The notes beneath the pieces were generated by a model that saw only the letters and a list, made by a program, of their open reading frames with translations, was not told the DNA's origin and searched no databases. A DNA stretch of 64,000 nt from the NCBI GenBank assembly GCA_004194705.1, contig SADC01001291.1, forward strand, positions 1-64,000, read 5' to 3'. The DNA comes from Ditylenchus dipsaci. Lineage: Eukaryota > Nematoda > Chromadorea > Rhabditida > Anguinidae. The position numbers and the translations under genes were made by a program. How positions within the stretch are numbered: position 1 is the stretch's first letter; each line of letters begins with the position of its first letter. Shown here in pieces: positions 30,801 through 42,660 of the stretch.

Positions 30801-33800
30801 GCCATTAGTTTATAAAAAATCAAAACAAACCCCTCACCATTGTAAGCAATCTTGGGTCTCGTGAAGCACATAACTAGATGAACTTCAACGTCATCAGAAG
30901 GCACTTTCTAAAACTTATTCTTAAACAAAGCTCAAAATGAACAGTACCAAACCTTATGACAAATTGGGCACTTGATATCCCGACCTAAATTACTAAAATG
31001 AAATACAGACAAAACTTTCCAAAATTGCGATTCTTAGCTGGGTTCACCACCGTTTTACTTCATTTTTGCCAGCTTTCTTTAGTCCTTCTAGTAATGAAAA
31101 TTGCAAAGATTCTTCAATTTTGTCAATAAGGAAGGACCCGCAATTCTTCTTAACGACGTACTGCAAAAACTGCAAAACTTTTCAAAAATGATCAGCAAAG
31201 TCGGAGTCTCTGCATTTTTGGAACTAGACTGACCAAAAGAAACTTTAAAAAATTCTCACTCAAACAAAAAGTGTCTACGACTTTTGAGTTGTTGTTATAC
31301 CGAGACTCGACAGTACCGTATTGACAGTACTGATAAAGTCGAGAGAATACGGTAGCTGAGCTTGGTTCTACCTTTTAAGGATCGTATTGTCTTGAAAATA
31401 TCAGATTTTTCTTGAATTACCGATTAAGTGAAGTAATGGCACCGAATGTCTACTAGGTCTTGCCCCGTTCGATGATGATTGCACACCTGTTGAGCTGGTT
31501 GATGTAGACGCGTTGCCACCAGCCAAAGCTTGCAAAAAAGACGTCCTGTTAGTAGGACGGAAGGAAAACCTGAGGCCACCGGAGTTGCTTGCAGAATGCC
31601 CAACCCCTGATGAGTTGCTGTGGCGATAGTGGGTGTTGTGGTGCGAAGGGGAAGGCGCTGAACCTGAGACTGTGTTCCCATTATTCCGACTATTGACTAC
31701 TGTTGGTGACGAGGAAGTCGAAGAGGAAAGCGCACTTGAAATTCCTAGACTAGCCAGACCCGCTGCCACGTTGTCGGCATCTTCATCCAGATCTGAAGTC
31801 TAAAAAAGAGAAAGCTTAGAAGTATTAATGTAATCAAGAGGAGCTTGTAATTAGGGCAAAAGTTTTATGGGCAAACATTTTAGCATGCCTTAAATTGGAA
31901 GCGAGAAGGGACAATTCAGTCCCGCCCTGTCGGATTTTGAAGCATCATCCCGTCCCAGAATTCCACCCGAAAATTCAAATGTTCCGGTGTGCCGTCCCGA
32001 GGAAACTTTTACTCAAATTCTGTTTTTCGGGACTTATACAATATTTAAAAAATGACGGGACAATTTGGGCAGGACAATTTTGTCCCGCCCGAATATTTTT
32101 CGACACTCGTCCCGTCCCGGTGTCTCGCCCCGAATAAAATTATTCAAATTTGTCCCGTCCTGTCTCGAAAATATCAAATTTCCATATCTAGTTTTTAGGC
32201 AACAAATTACTTATTCCAACAATTCACCCATTCTTAGCAATTAGCAAATTACTGATTTATCACAGTCAACTTTTGTGACAAAATTTATTACTTTTCTGTA
32301 TGCTGTATGCTAATTCTGGCACATCCTGTATATCTCAGCCCATAGACGCCCAAAGCAAATATTTTTCACAGCTGTTTTCTTAATTATCAACAGCTCTACC
32401 AACTCTGTTTTTTTATCTTAAGTTTACATCCGAAAATCCTGAGAATGAGCCACATTTCTCCCGATTTTAGAAGGGATTACAGTCGACTCTCTATATAACA
32501 TAACTCTACATAACATAAAACTCCTTATAACATAATCCTGAAAACGATTTGGTTGGTCATTCCTAAATTAAGCCAAATGGACTGTCTATATAACATAATT
32601 CTAGATAACATAAAAGTCTTTATAACATAATTTTTTCCCGACCCCCAGCCCATAGATTGCCTCTCTATATAACATAATCTCCTAAAATGTCAAATTAATT
32701 GATCGGTGGAAGACTCACTCTGGCAGAAATCATGGCGGTTGTCTCGAAAGAGGATGCGCAAGAGCCGGAAGCGAGCAGGTAATGCTTGATTATTTCGATT
32801 TTATTTTTTTTCGTTTCATTGACACTGAAGTGATGGAGGTCAAAGAAGAGCCAGTTCTACCAGTTACCAGTGGAGAAGCAACCGCAGCACTCAAGATCTT
32901 ACAGCGATACGTGGATGAGAACACCAGGGATCCAGCCGTCCTCCATCTTATCCGACGTACTCGAGGATTTCCTGGCCCAAGAACGCTCGAAGGAAATAGA
33001 ACAAAACAACAACCTCTTGGATTGTTTGGCTCTACCCAGTTTGCGAACAAATTATTTGCGCCAAAACTCGTTATAGCCAAAACCGTTACATTTTTTATTA
33101 ATTAGTTGGCTATATTTGGTTTTTCAGAGTAATTTCATGGAGATTCTCATTTACAAGTTAACACTCAAATTGATGCCAGAGAGAAGGGCTAAACTCTGGG
33201 CATAAAGTTGTAAATGACTATATTTGTAAAATTTACTAAAATCCCCTAAATTTCCGGAATCCTGGATTTTTTTGAGAACTTTTGGGGTTTTAGTGAATTT
33301 TGCAAATATGGTTATTCACAACCTTATGCTCAAAATATAGCCCTTTTCTCTGGCATCAATTTGAGTATTAACTTGTAAATAAGAATATTCACGAAATTAC
33401 TTAGAAAAACCATATGTAGCAAGCTAATTAATTAAAAATGTAACGGTTTTGGCTATAACGATTTTTGGCGAAAACAGGGTAGAGCCGATTATCTTACTGA
33501 CAACCACTGATCGTTCGTTTGAATATTGAATGTTATTGTTGGACAATCAATCTATTTTATTAGAAACTCTATATAACATAATTTTTGAAGTGTTTTAGAA
33601 TAAAGAACTCTACTTAACATAAGACTCTATATAACATAACATTTTCGTCGGTCCCTTGAGTTATGTTATTTAGAGAGTGGACTGCTTCTAAAAAGGGCTT
33701 AAACTCGGGTCCAATAATAATTGTAAAAAAAAAGATTTTTTAGAAAAGAGTGCCATAGTAATCTTAGCTCTGCAACAAATTTTCAAAACCTGTGCTTACC

Positions 33801-34239
33801 GAAGAAGCTTCTCTGTGATAATGAGATATTGGCCTTCTCCCAGTTGTCCCATGCACTTCCACACCCGTCTCAATAGTAGAGTTTGAGCGAGGTCGACGCT
33901 GAACAAATTACTTTTTCGTATTTTTTTGACCGAAAAATAAAAAAACCAGTCACAGAAAAAAATGGTGGTAAATTGTTATTTGTGAATTTATCATTTTCTC
34001 AGAAAGTCTCTTTTAAAAACTAAGTTTAAAAAGCCTCACGGCCAAATTTAGTGACAGAATTTAAGTGGTATTCGTGACACAAACATATAAAAATTCTCAA
34101 ACAATAAAAAGAAATTTAGTAAAAGTCACTAAAATTACAAAAACAGTGCGATGATTTAAAAAAAACACGTAATTTTTGACGCAGCCTGTCTCCAACAACT
34201 CACATCAATATCTCCCTGAATGGACTGTCTAGCGCCCAT
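27852..34239 (-). CDS. ZNRF-type RING E3 ubiquitin ligase
   Basis: Exons 34239-34204, 33898-33800, 31799-31421, 30984-30953, 30907-30838, 30788-30683 and 27915-27852 join in phase to 786 bases (261 residues; human ZNRF2 has 242). The start MGARQSIQGDID is an N-myristoylation motif, as in ZNRF1/2 (membrane and endosome anchoring). A disordered Ser/Thr-rich region follows (SALSSSTSSSPTVVNSRNNG). Then the zinc-finger block KCPICHK and EVHLVMCFTRPKIAYN, and the RING: ECAICLEDMSPGETIARLPC, LCIYHK, CIDEWFKRKNCCPEHPGEED. The C-terminal RING with CPEHP end is diagnostic of ZNRF. The family ubiquitylates membrane-associated substrates with Ubc13/UbcH5-type E2s. No frame break. The last intron (2.8 kb) contains a hAT MITE, and intron 2 a Tigger element. 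Confidence 0.93.
28734..29714. mobile_element. hAT element with CAGCCGGCTGAGG arrays
   Basis: Ends CAGGGTGGTA inverted, 8-bp duplication ATGACTAC (28726-28733 and 29715-29722). Both subterminal zones (28745-29010 and 29488-29692) consist of CAGCCGGCTGAGGCTGA units. Internal text is AT-rich, non-coding. It sits in the last intron of the ZNRF gene. Confidence 0.9.
30235..30655. repeat. Inverted-repeat element in a ZNRF intron
   Basis: AACTGAAAAATGCCGTCTTT at 30243 pairs with AAACGGCATTTTTCAGTTT at 30632; inner blocks around TTGCAACAAATGATACG also pair. Related text appears at 34645. No duplication was identified. Confidence 0.5.
31895..32170. repeat. TCCCGTCCCG-type array, hAT-like remnant
   Basis: Motifs GGGACAATTC and TCCCGTCCCGG recur on opposite strands at the two sides, like the subterminal arrays of the hATs here, but the ends are not clear. 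ZNRF intron 2. Confidence 0.45.
32480..33684. mobile_element. Tigger/pogo-type element, degraded
   Basis: Inverted ends CAGTCGACTCTCTATATAAC / GTTATTTAGAGAGTGGACTG with repeated TATATAACATAA subterminal units. TA precedes the left end; the right flank is CT. It carries a transposase N-terminal fragment and is interrupted by a palindromic MITE at about 33062-33476 (left arm CGTTATAGCCAAAACCGTTA, right arm its complement). In ZNRF intron 2. Confidence 0.7.
32732..33062 (+). pseudogene. Tigger-like transposase fragment
   Basis: ATG at 32732 gives MAVVSKEDAQEPEAS, then after a probable intron EVMEVKEEPVLPVTSGEATA and ALKILQRYVDENTRDPAVLH. The last block resembles the short C-terminal segment of Tigger/jerky transposases (ALxxLxRYVE...DPAxLH). 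The frame is cut by the MITE. The DDE core is missing. Confidence 0.55.
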
Positions 34240-35008
34240 ACCAATTGACTGATTTGCTAGAAAAGCTTTTTAGCTCAAATGGTTGTGTGGTTTGAACGGT
34301 CGAATTTGGTCCTACAATCACTGGATTAGACCCTGCAAAAAAATTATATAAAATAATAAAGCATTTTAATAATAAGTAAAGATAGGTTTGCAACCTCTTA
34401 ATTGGTATGGAAGCACAAAATATAGGCAATAGGTTGATTTTTAAGTAATACCCAGAAACGAGCAAAAATAAATAAACAACAAATACTTGCTGGGGAATCA
34501 CACGGTTGGGAGATAAAAGGACCAAACTACTTGCCATGCTATATATTTAAAAAAGGCGGCAATTCAACAACTGTTTTAACTTTAAAAATTATTATTTACA
34601 AAAAAGTGTATAATTTAGTACTCTATAATTTGGAAAAAGCAAAACTGAAAAGTTCCAGGGTTTGACTAAAAAATTCAAAGGTCTTATTCATTTTAGTAGG
34701 TATTAATAAAAAAGCGTAAATCTGCATATTTTTTTAAAGTGATAAAATCATAATTTAGCCCCGCAATTTTAGTTTCCAATAAAGTATTATTTAGAGCAAG
34801 ATTTCTGTGACAAAATAGGAAAAATTATTTGGCACGCAACCAACTCGCCAACGGCGAATTTTTGCCGCAATCTAATTTTGCCGTAATTCGATTTTGTTAC
34901 AATATGAATTGTCACAACCTCAGTTGTCACAATTTGAATTTGTCGCAAATTGATTTGTCGCAATCTGAATCGTCGTACTCTATCACTGACCGGCTATATG
35001 ATGATATT
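34240..35008. repeat. Upstream of ZNRF; repeat-unit zone
   Basis: 34240-34830 has no recognised feature; the ZNRF promoter should lie here. 34835-34985 shows GCCGCAATCTAATTTT and TTGTCACAATTTGAATTTG units, again like a foldback arm with no partner found. Confidence 0.4.
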
Positions 35009-35856
35009 ACGGTGTTTTTTTCTAATTACTCGACGTGTCAACAACTTATTTTTCAATCAACCGAAAATTGGAAAATTTCGAATTCAATTTCAAGATTTTT
35101 GGGTGCTCAACCAAAATTTCAAAAGTAAAATCGGTACAGGTTGTAGGAGTTAAGAAAATGCAAAAAACAGATTTGCAAAAAACTCCTCTTTTCTGAGATA
35201 TAAGTCATCAAAATAGGGGGTATCGATTGGTTATCCGACATTTGGGCGCCACGACATTTGCGCGCCAGAATACATTTTCATATCTTGACTTCAATTCAAA
35301 CCACCTAGATAGTGGATGAACCACCAGCCTAGTAATTTTTCATCCTAACAAGTACATCAACCATCGGGTTAGTAGGTGGATAAACTAAATTTAATTTTGA
35401 GTCAAGCGGGTTTTATGTGTGTACCTCATCCAAAACCATAAGCACTATTTTAAAAGACCAAAATACATTTTTATCAGACAAATTACCAGTGTACTCGGGA
35501 CAGACCCTTCCCGGACTGCTAAAAAAAGTAAAAATTGCCACAGGTGAACATCCAGATTACCACTTGACGAGATATATCCATCCATCCACTACCTCGGCAT
35601 TAGGTACCGCTACCTGGCTACTACTTCCTAAGGACTAAGTACCGATGTGTGGCATTGCCTTTGTACTTCGAACTTGTAACCTCAAAAATTTAGAGGGTGA
35701 ATCTATCGGAGGTTGAATTTACCGCCACCCAAACGTTTTTGCTGATCTGGTGGCTCACTTGAAGTCCAGATATGAAAATGTATTCTGGTGCGCAAGTGTC
35801 GTGGCGCGCAAATGTCGATTAACTAGAGACTGTCGAGTAATTAAGAAAAATACGGT
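35009..35856. mobile_element. Element with TACCGTATTTT-type ends
   Basis: Left text TACGGTGTTTTTTTCTAATT then ACTCGAC; right complement TACCGTATTTTTCTTAATTA then CTCGAC. Ends of the form TACCGTATTTTCTC recur through the window (45731, 54563, 55606, 59764, 60376, 60658). A second inverted-repeat element is inside it. Confidence 0.5.
35254..35812. mobile_element. Inverted-repeat element, GACATTTGCGCGCC arms
   Basis: GACATTTGGGCGCCACGACA...ATTTTCATATC at the left pairs with GATATGAAAATGTATTCTGG...GGCGCGCAAATGTC at the right, arms about 48 bases. No matching duplication, so the class is unknown. Foldback-like by style. Confidence 0.55.
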
Positions 35857-36055
35857 ATCATTTAAAAAAGACAAATTTTTTAAATAAATTTAGGCAAATT
35901 AAGAGGACAAAATAAATTTAAAGGGCCATATTTGTTGTTGACAATGTAAATTTGGCGAATTCAAATGCGCGCGAGACACTTTCTTATACTCCGAAAATAC
36001 TTTTTGAATAATGTATTGTTGGTATATAAAAAAAACCCCGGCCTACATAAATTGC

Positions 36056-36190
36056 CTAGTTCGTTTAGTGGTATAGCGTCGTAGTCTGGTGATTGTCGTT
36101 CTCAGGTTCGATACCCGTGTCTGCTCTGTTATGTTTGATCATTAATGTCAATACAGAATGAGTGATTAAAAAATAAATAAAATAAAAAGG
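36056..36190 (+). repeat. Possible tRNA-derived SINE
   Basis: TTAGTGGTATAGCG resembles an A box and CAGGTTCGATACCCG a B box, 40 bases apart, followed by an A-rich tail (AAAAAATAAATAAAATAAAA). The stems of a functional tRNA do not pair, so this reads as a SINE head with tail rather than a tRNA gene. Confidence 0.45.
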
Positions 36191-38562
36191 TGTCCCGCGC
36201 GCATTTGAATTTTGCAAATCCCATTTTCATCAACAAGTGTGAAATTAATTTCTTTTTTTTTCACAAGAAGTGGGCATTTTTTCGTCAAACCAGGGCAATG
36301 TACATTCAAAAGAGTTTTTTGGGGGCATAAAAAATAAATTTTTCCATATAGTTTTGCAAAAGAGTTCACATAATAACCAAAATACACAAAAGATTTGTAA
36401 TTTTTTTAAATTTTTTTAACACATACAAAATAATTTCTATTAAATCACACCAATCAAAGATCAAAAGCAAGGACAAATATAGAGCAGGTTCGTGGCAGAA
36501 AAAAGTAGGGATTATTGTCAACATACATACACACTTGGGGTAGAAGAACAAAACCAACGGAGATCAAATGGCCCATCACTAAGCAAAGGGGGCAATCGAT
36601 CAATTTGACTGGTTGCCCCCCCCCTTCTTGGCCTCACAAATAACAGGGAAGGTGGTGGTGATATTAAAGGCAGGGCAACCACTTCCACTGGACTATTCTC
36701 TTGTACAAAGGCGATGGTAGTAGTATTGAATACACCTACATCTTATCTTGATTTTGCACTGCACAAGAGTGTGTGGGAAATGGGTGCACAAGCAGGAATT
36801 AAATTAGCTGTTAATTATTATAAAGGAAAGCTAGAATAATAAAATGAAAAAAGAGAAGCTGGCAAATTAATGATACTTTGATACCAAAAAATGTATGAAT
36901 TTAAACCTCGATTTTTAAATACAGAATTTGAAAAAATTAAACTTTCGACCCTAGTAGCGAATATACTCCCCCCCCCTCAAACATAATTTTTCCTTTTAAA
37001 ACTTAAGTAAAGAGCACCCAAATATATGTCACAGACCCCAAAAAAGTGCGTAAGACATTTATTAGTCACAACTTCCGTACGCTGGCCTACCCCAAGTCTA
37101 AGGGCTAAGCCTAAACTTATTGTTCCAAAGGGTAGTTAGGGTGATTTTTAAAAGATCCAATTTATGGGGGAGGAGGTATTCGCTACTATCGCCGAATTTT
37201 ATTATTATTTCAAAATTGAGCGTAAATTGATGTGAAAAACACGGACTTTTTTTTTAAAATCCGTCTCGTTTTAATTCTATACATAAGGGCTGCTTTACTC
37301 ACTTTTCTTCATTTCTGGCTATTTTTTGAATGAACCAAGACTTCCATTCAACTTTTGTAAGTGCAGTAGAGTAGAGCAAAAAGAGAGAAAACAGAAAGAA
37401 TTGATTGAACTTTCAAGTTCGTTCCCGCCCAGAGTCCGACCATTTTTTCACTTTAATTTTTTTGGAAAACTTTTCAGTCAGAAGACTGAAATACAAGCGT
37501 TAACTATACAGAAACCCTACTACAACCATGATTCTTTCATATCATGGTTGGAAATAGTTTTTTTGTCTGATTTCCTTTTGTGAAAAAACTTGATATCAGC
37601 CCAAAATGAGCTATTTGCTAAAGTTTAGCAGTTAAAGTCTAGTTAATGAAATTATAAATTATAATAAAATTATAAAAAGCAATCCCACAAATTCAGTGGC
37701 TCCCTAAATACAAATGACGACCAAGTCAAGTCACCAAAAAAAGTTAATCAGCAAAAAAGGTGAAAGAAAAGCTACCAACTCTGCTGCAAAACAGCCAGGG
37801 CAAGAAGAAGGAAAAATTGGGTGTGTGCGGCCATCTAACATACAACCAGCAAAAAGAGAAAAAAGAGCTGGCCCGAAATTCTCTTTCCATCTTGTTTGAC
37901 TCTGTGCAAGTAGTCTTTTCCCACTTATTTTCTCTGGATCAGCAGCCAATTGGAGAGGGTGTGCACACACGTGCTGTTGCAAATGGCAGGCAACTCTGTT
38001 GTCATGTTCTGCTTAATCCCTTCTGAAGGAATGGGGGAGACAAGAGACCGCAAAACAGAGGGCTCTCCTTTGCGGCTTCACAAAGTTCATTCTTTTAGTG
38101 GGAGCAGTTGTGTGAGCTGTCCCTGAGATGGATTCCCTGGGGCATCATTTTCTAGATGCAGCAGCAGCAGCCATACACCACTCTAATAATGATAAAAGGG
38201 TGCCACTGCTTTGGCAGCAGTCAAACGAGTAAAGAACGAACTTTGAAAAGTTGAAGGGATGATCCAGGACAAAGTGATTTGAATGCTGTAAGCGAGAAAG
38301 AGGATATCATTAAGCTCACTCTTCAACGATAAAACGAACTAAATTTTTGTATGCAGCATGTTGAAGTTGAAAAAGAATTTAGATTATATTCCATCAGGCC
38401 ATCATCCAAACGTACATAGAGAATTTTTCCCGTCTCCTATTGTTCTCAGCTTGTACAGGGTGATCCGTTTTTTCAAAGAGAGGTGGAGGAGAGAAATTTT
38501 TAGGCGCATCGCCTAGATCACAGGCACTGAAAAAAGTACACATGAATGCGCTTGGCTCAAAG
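36191..38562. other. 2.4-kb intergenic stretch, no gene recognised
   Basis: AT-rich with C runs at 36608-36617 and 36968-36976. Around 37700-38250 the composition is more balanced (GCAGCAGCAGCAGCC near 38158), which may mark an exon or promoter of an unrecognised gene, but I cannot translate anything convincing. Confidence 0.35.
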
Positions 38563-40170
38563 GGCGCTACCACGGTTGATAAAAAATTAGTTTATTTAAA
38601 AAGGAATTCATAAAAAACGGGTTTGACCAAAAATAGAATTGATCAAAAACCGGATTTCAAAAAAAAATTAAGTTTTTTTTAAACTGTTTGGCAATATGAA
38701 GTTTTTACCAAAAAATAGTTTTATAAATATTTAATTCGTCAATAAATACGTTCATCCAGATTTCCCGACGAATTTACACAGTTTATTTTAGAATTGAATA
38801 GTATCTCAGAGATAGTGAAATCTTGAAAAATGAGCAACTAGCCGGTTTTTATGAGTTCGGCCAAACGACCGAAATATTGTCAAATTATGGCCATTTTCAC
38901 AGTTGCTTTACCATAAATTTCCACAGTTAAGTATTACGAATTCCGAGCTGGAAAATATGCCACAATTAGCACGCAAACAATTTGGTCAAATGACTGTCCA
39001 TATTCCGACATTTAGCCATGACCTAACCCAAGTTAAGACACAGCTTTACACAAATCAACTACGAACAAACCCTCACACTTTTATTCAACATAATCAAACA
39101 AATCACCCGTTCAGATCACATAACAAAGACTGGGATTTTACATATTTATAAATCTGATCCACCTAATTTCTGTTCGGCGGAGTGATCTGGACACTCAGCG
39201 TTGTAGCGAATCACCAAGTCGAATGCTTCTTTAACATCCGTCGGAGGAACATAGGCGAGAGATTTCAGCTGATCGAAAAGTTGGCTTAATTGGCCTCCGT
39301 GTTTGTAGTTACGAACAAGTCGAGAATATTTGACGTCCGCTAGTCTAAAATCTTTATGCATAATTTCGTCTGAATATGTCGTTATACTTACATCTCCCTG
39401 TCGGCTAGTTCCGGTGTTTGGGATAGAAGTTTTCTGATTTCGATTTCGGCTTTAGATGTTCCGTGAGTGTGATCTCCATTGCTTTTACCGACGCATTGAT
39501 CATCTTCATTCGTCTCTAATTCCATCTTGCAGCCTTCACTTCCCTTTACGCATCTCTAATGAGTGATCTGTCGCTTATCCTTGTAACCAGCGGAATAGAT
39601 TTCTCCTGGAACAGTACATGCTATCCGAAATTTTAGGAAAAATTCTACCATCCAGAATTGCCATCCGCTTCCCCTTTTTGCTTTTAATCCACTCGATTGT
39701 GAGACCCGGAATGATTTGAGGTTCACGCTTCCGCTTCCGACCGACTTGTTTGCTTCTGATCGACTCCTGAATTTGATTTGATCCCACTTCCTCTTCCTCA
39801 GACCATTCTTGCTCACTTACATCGCAGCTGCTTGCTTCATCAGGGCTACTGTATTGGTCTTCGAGATTCATTTAGAGCACTTAAAAGTGAAAATTACAAT
39901 AAAATCTCGATCAGCAATCGCTTGAAGTCAATTACAGTATATGTAACTCGAAACTTTAAGAATAACCCCAATATCCAGAATAGCGATGAACAATTATTAA
40001 AATAATTATTGATGAAACCAAAATATCGCAAACTTTCATGTTGCCAAACAGTTTAAAAAAAACTTATTTTTTTTGAAATCCGGTTTTTGATCAATTCTAT
40101 TTTTGGTCAAACCCGTTTTTTATGAATTCCCTTTTAAATAAACTAATTTTTTATCAACCGTGGTAGCGCC
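38563..40170. mobile_element. Mutator-like element with FLYWCH/MULE remnant
   Basis: Terminal inverted repeats of about 130 bases (GGCGCTACCACGGTTGATAA at the left, complement at the right) and an 8-bp duplication GCTCAAAG (38555-38562 and 40171-40178). The interior encodes Mutator transposase pieces on the minus strand. Unlike the foldback elements, its repeats are unique sequence rather than tandem units. Confidence 0.88.
39146..39871 (-). pseudogene. Mutator-like transposase pieces (FLYWCH-like and MULE)
   Basis: From 39871 down: MNLEDQYSSPDEASSCDVSE, a basic linker VGRKRKREPQ, then IKSKKGKRMAILDGRIFPKI, like the start of a FLYWCH-type zinc finger of Mutator transposases. After a gap, 39361-39146 reads MHKDFRLADVKYSRLVRNYK then LKSLAYVPPTDVKEAFDLVI, which matches the MULE-domain segment with its ALAFVPPEDVxxAF core. 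The DDE core between them is deleted, so it is a non-autonomous relic. Short introns may remain. Confidence 0.75.
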
Positions 40171-40279
40171 GCTCAAAGTAGTAGGTCTAAAGATGTCTCA
40201 TTCCTACACATTAGCAATTACTTTCTTCTTTGTCCAAACTTTTGTCACAAAAAGATGTTTTTGTGCCTGGATAACATGT

Positions 40280-40352
40280 GGTCTTGTGGCGCAATGGATA
40301 ACGCGTTGGTCTACGGAACCAAAGATTGCAGGTTCGACTCCTGCCAAGATCG
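40280..40352 (+). tRNA. tRNA-Arg (ACG)
   Basis: 73 bases. Acceptor GGTCTTG pairs with CAAGATC, D arm GGCGCAATGGATAACGC, anticodon loop CTACGGA (anticodon ACG), T arm GCAGGTTCGACTCCTGC. A and B boxes are intact. No intron; CCA is not encoded. The 3' T run for Pol III is weak. Confidence 0.95.
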
Positions 40353-41244
40353 AATACTTTTTGTAATAAAGAGTTTGTGAAAAAGAGATCATTTTTGTCA
40401 AATTGTAATTTTAAAGTTTACCTTTTTTAATTTCATTTTAAAGTTTTTTTTTAAATTTTGTTGTGCTGAAAAGGTGTCAGTGCCAATTGGATAATGTTGT
40501 GTGTAAAATTTTGGGCTGCATTACTAACACGTAAAAGGCTGGCTGTAAATGCGGTTTATTTAGATGCAGAATTTCACGTAGATCATTTTTTAAAAATATT
40601 TGTACGGGTGTTGGGACGGGTCAAGTGACCTAAAAACCGGTTTAAAATCTACGACCATTTCAAGGAAAATGGGAAAATTTCCGAGAGGTAGAAATAATTT
40701 ATCACTAGACTACAGCTATGACTGTTATATGTCAAAATGATCGCTAGGATCTGCCTTTTCGAATGAGTATATGTGAGCTTTAATCTGTTTGCAAAAAGTT
40801 GGACAACCAGCGTCCAACGCCCAAAACCACCGTTTTCTCACTAGTCAAATTTCCGCTTAAGGCCGCTCAGGAGCACGTTATAGCTGTGTATAACTGCTAA
40901 ATGTTTGGTCAATACTTGTAGCGAAATTCAAAAGCTACAAGATAGGCGAAAAATCTGCACAGAAATTAAAGAAAAGTCACTCAGAAATTTTAGAAAAAGA
41001 GTTAAAACCTGCTGTTTTCTGGCACTGGGACTTGAAGGATACCTGGCTTGGCATATTCCTGGCCGAATTTCTATAAAAAATTTAGAGTGCAATATAGCAA
41101 AACTAGGGTCTGCAGGCGCCTATCGGCGCCTATGTTGTTCGGGAACATTAGTTGTTCATGTACATTAGTAGTTCGGGTAGATTTATCTTTCGAGTGCGTT
41201 AATGGTTAGGGTAGATCATCCACCTACCTGTTGACTAAGCTACT

Positions 41245-41910
41245 CTACCTCGTCTACCCTCGCCCATCCTCGCTACCCTCGCCTACCCTTTCCCATCCTT
41301 GCCTACCCTCGCCCATCCTCGCCTATCCTCGCCTACCCTCGCCTACCCTTTCCCATCCTTGCCTACCCTCGCCTACCCTTTCCCATCCTTGCCTACCCTT
41401 GCCCATTCTCGCCTATCCTCGTCTACCCTTGCCCATCCTCGCCTATCCTCGCCTACCCTCGCCTACCCTTCCCATCCTTGCCTACCCTCCTCGCCTATCC
41501 TCGCCTACCTCGCCCATCCTCGCCTATCCTCGCCTACCTCGCCTACCCTTCCCATCCTCGCCTACCCTTGCCCATTCTCGCCTATCCTCGTCTACCCTTG
41601 CCCATCCTCGCCTATCCTCGCTTACCCTCGCCCATCCTCGCCTATCCTCGCCTACCCTCGCCTACCCTTTCCCATCCTCGCCTACCCTTGCCCATTCTCG
41701 CCTATCCTCGTCTACCCTTGCCCATCCTCGCCTATCCTCGCTTACCCTCGCCCATCCTCGCCTATCCTCGCCTACCCTCGCCTACCCTTTCCCATCCTCG
41801 CCTACCCTTGCCCATTCTCGCCTACCCTCGTCTACCCTTGCCCATCCTCGCCTATCCTCGTCTACCATCGCCCATCCTCGCCTACCCTCGCCCATCCTCG
41901 CCTACCCTTG
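41245..41910. repeat. CTCGCCTATC/CTCGCCTACC satellite
   Basis: About 65 degenerate copies of a 10-11-base unit, with a higher-order unit of about 120 bases repeated at 41570-41690, 41690-41810 and 41810-41905. One strand is almost free of A and poor in G. Open frames up to 226 codons in all three forward frames are artefacts of the repeat. Confidence 0.95.
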
Positions 41911-41914
41911 AAAT

Positions 41915-42660
41915 CCACCAATGGAGGGCAAGGAAAAAATTTTTTAGAAGCAACTTCGATTATACATGTTTGTGCTTAACAGGATGCCAAGATGTTTTAC
42001 TTGAAGGTTCCGCAGAGATATCTGACATTAATTGGCAAAAACTGGCCAAAAAGTGGGCTTGAACACAAAATGCCACCTCAAATCCAGGCTAAAATCCACC
42101 ATCTCTAGTTTGGAGGGCAAGGAAAAATTTTTTTAGAAGCAACTTCAATTATACGTGTTTGTGCTTAAAAAAAAGTCAAGATCTGAAACTTCAGGGTTCC
42201 GCAGAGATATCTGACATTAATTGGCAAAAACTGGCCAAAAAGTGGGTTAAACCCGAAAATCCACCTTAAATCCAGGCCAAAATCGACCATCACCAATTTG
42301 GAGGGCAAGGAAAAATTTTTTTAGAAGCAACTTCAATTATACGTGTTTGTGCTTAAAAGAAAGCCAAGATGTTAAAATTCAGGGTTCCGGTGAAATAACT
42401 AACATGAGTTAACTAAACATAGCAGAAAAGTGGGCTTGAACACAAAATGCCACCTCAAATCCAGGCTAAAATCCACCATCTCTAGTTTGGAGGGCAAGGA
42501 AAAATTTTTTTAGAAGCAACTTCAATTATACGTGTCTGTGCTTAAAAGAAAGCTAAGATGTTGAATTTGAGGGTTCCGAAAAAATATCGAACATAAAATT
42601 GCAAAAAGTAGCCAAAAATCAATCTTGAACACCATAAATTCATAAAAAGTGTGACGGACG
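41915..42660. repeat. Four tandem copies of a ~190-bp unit
   Basis: Each begins TTTGGAGGGCAAGGAAAAAT, then TTAGAAGCAACTTCAATTAT and a GGGTTCCGCAGAGATATCTG block, and ends AAATCCACCATCTCTAG. Unit starts near 41920, 42109, 42298 and 42487. Confidence 0.9.

Noticed and set aside
31040..31160. Extra ZNRF exon (frame containing LLEGLKKAGKNEVKR)
   Set aside because: The exons on either side already join in phase and match the family without it, and it has no clean splice pair.
36056..36130. A further tRNA gene
   Set aside because: A and B boxes are present but acceptor and T stems do not pair; listed as a possible SINE instead.
37700..38030. Open frames in a less AT-rich stretch
   Set aside because: No domain, no consistent splice sites, and overlapping frames on both strands; insufficient support.
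41231..42062. Three overlapping forward open frames of 194-226 codons rich in Pro, Leu and Ser
   Set aside because: All three frames are open because the 10-11-base satellite lacks stop codons; they are not proteins.
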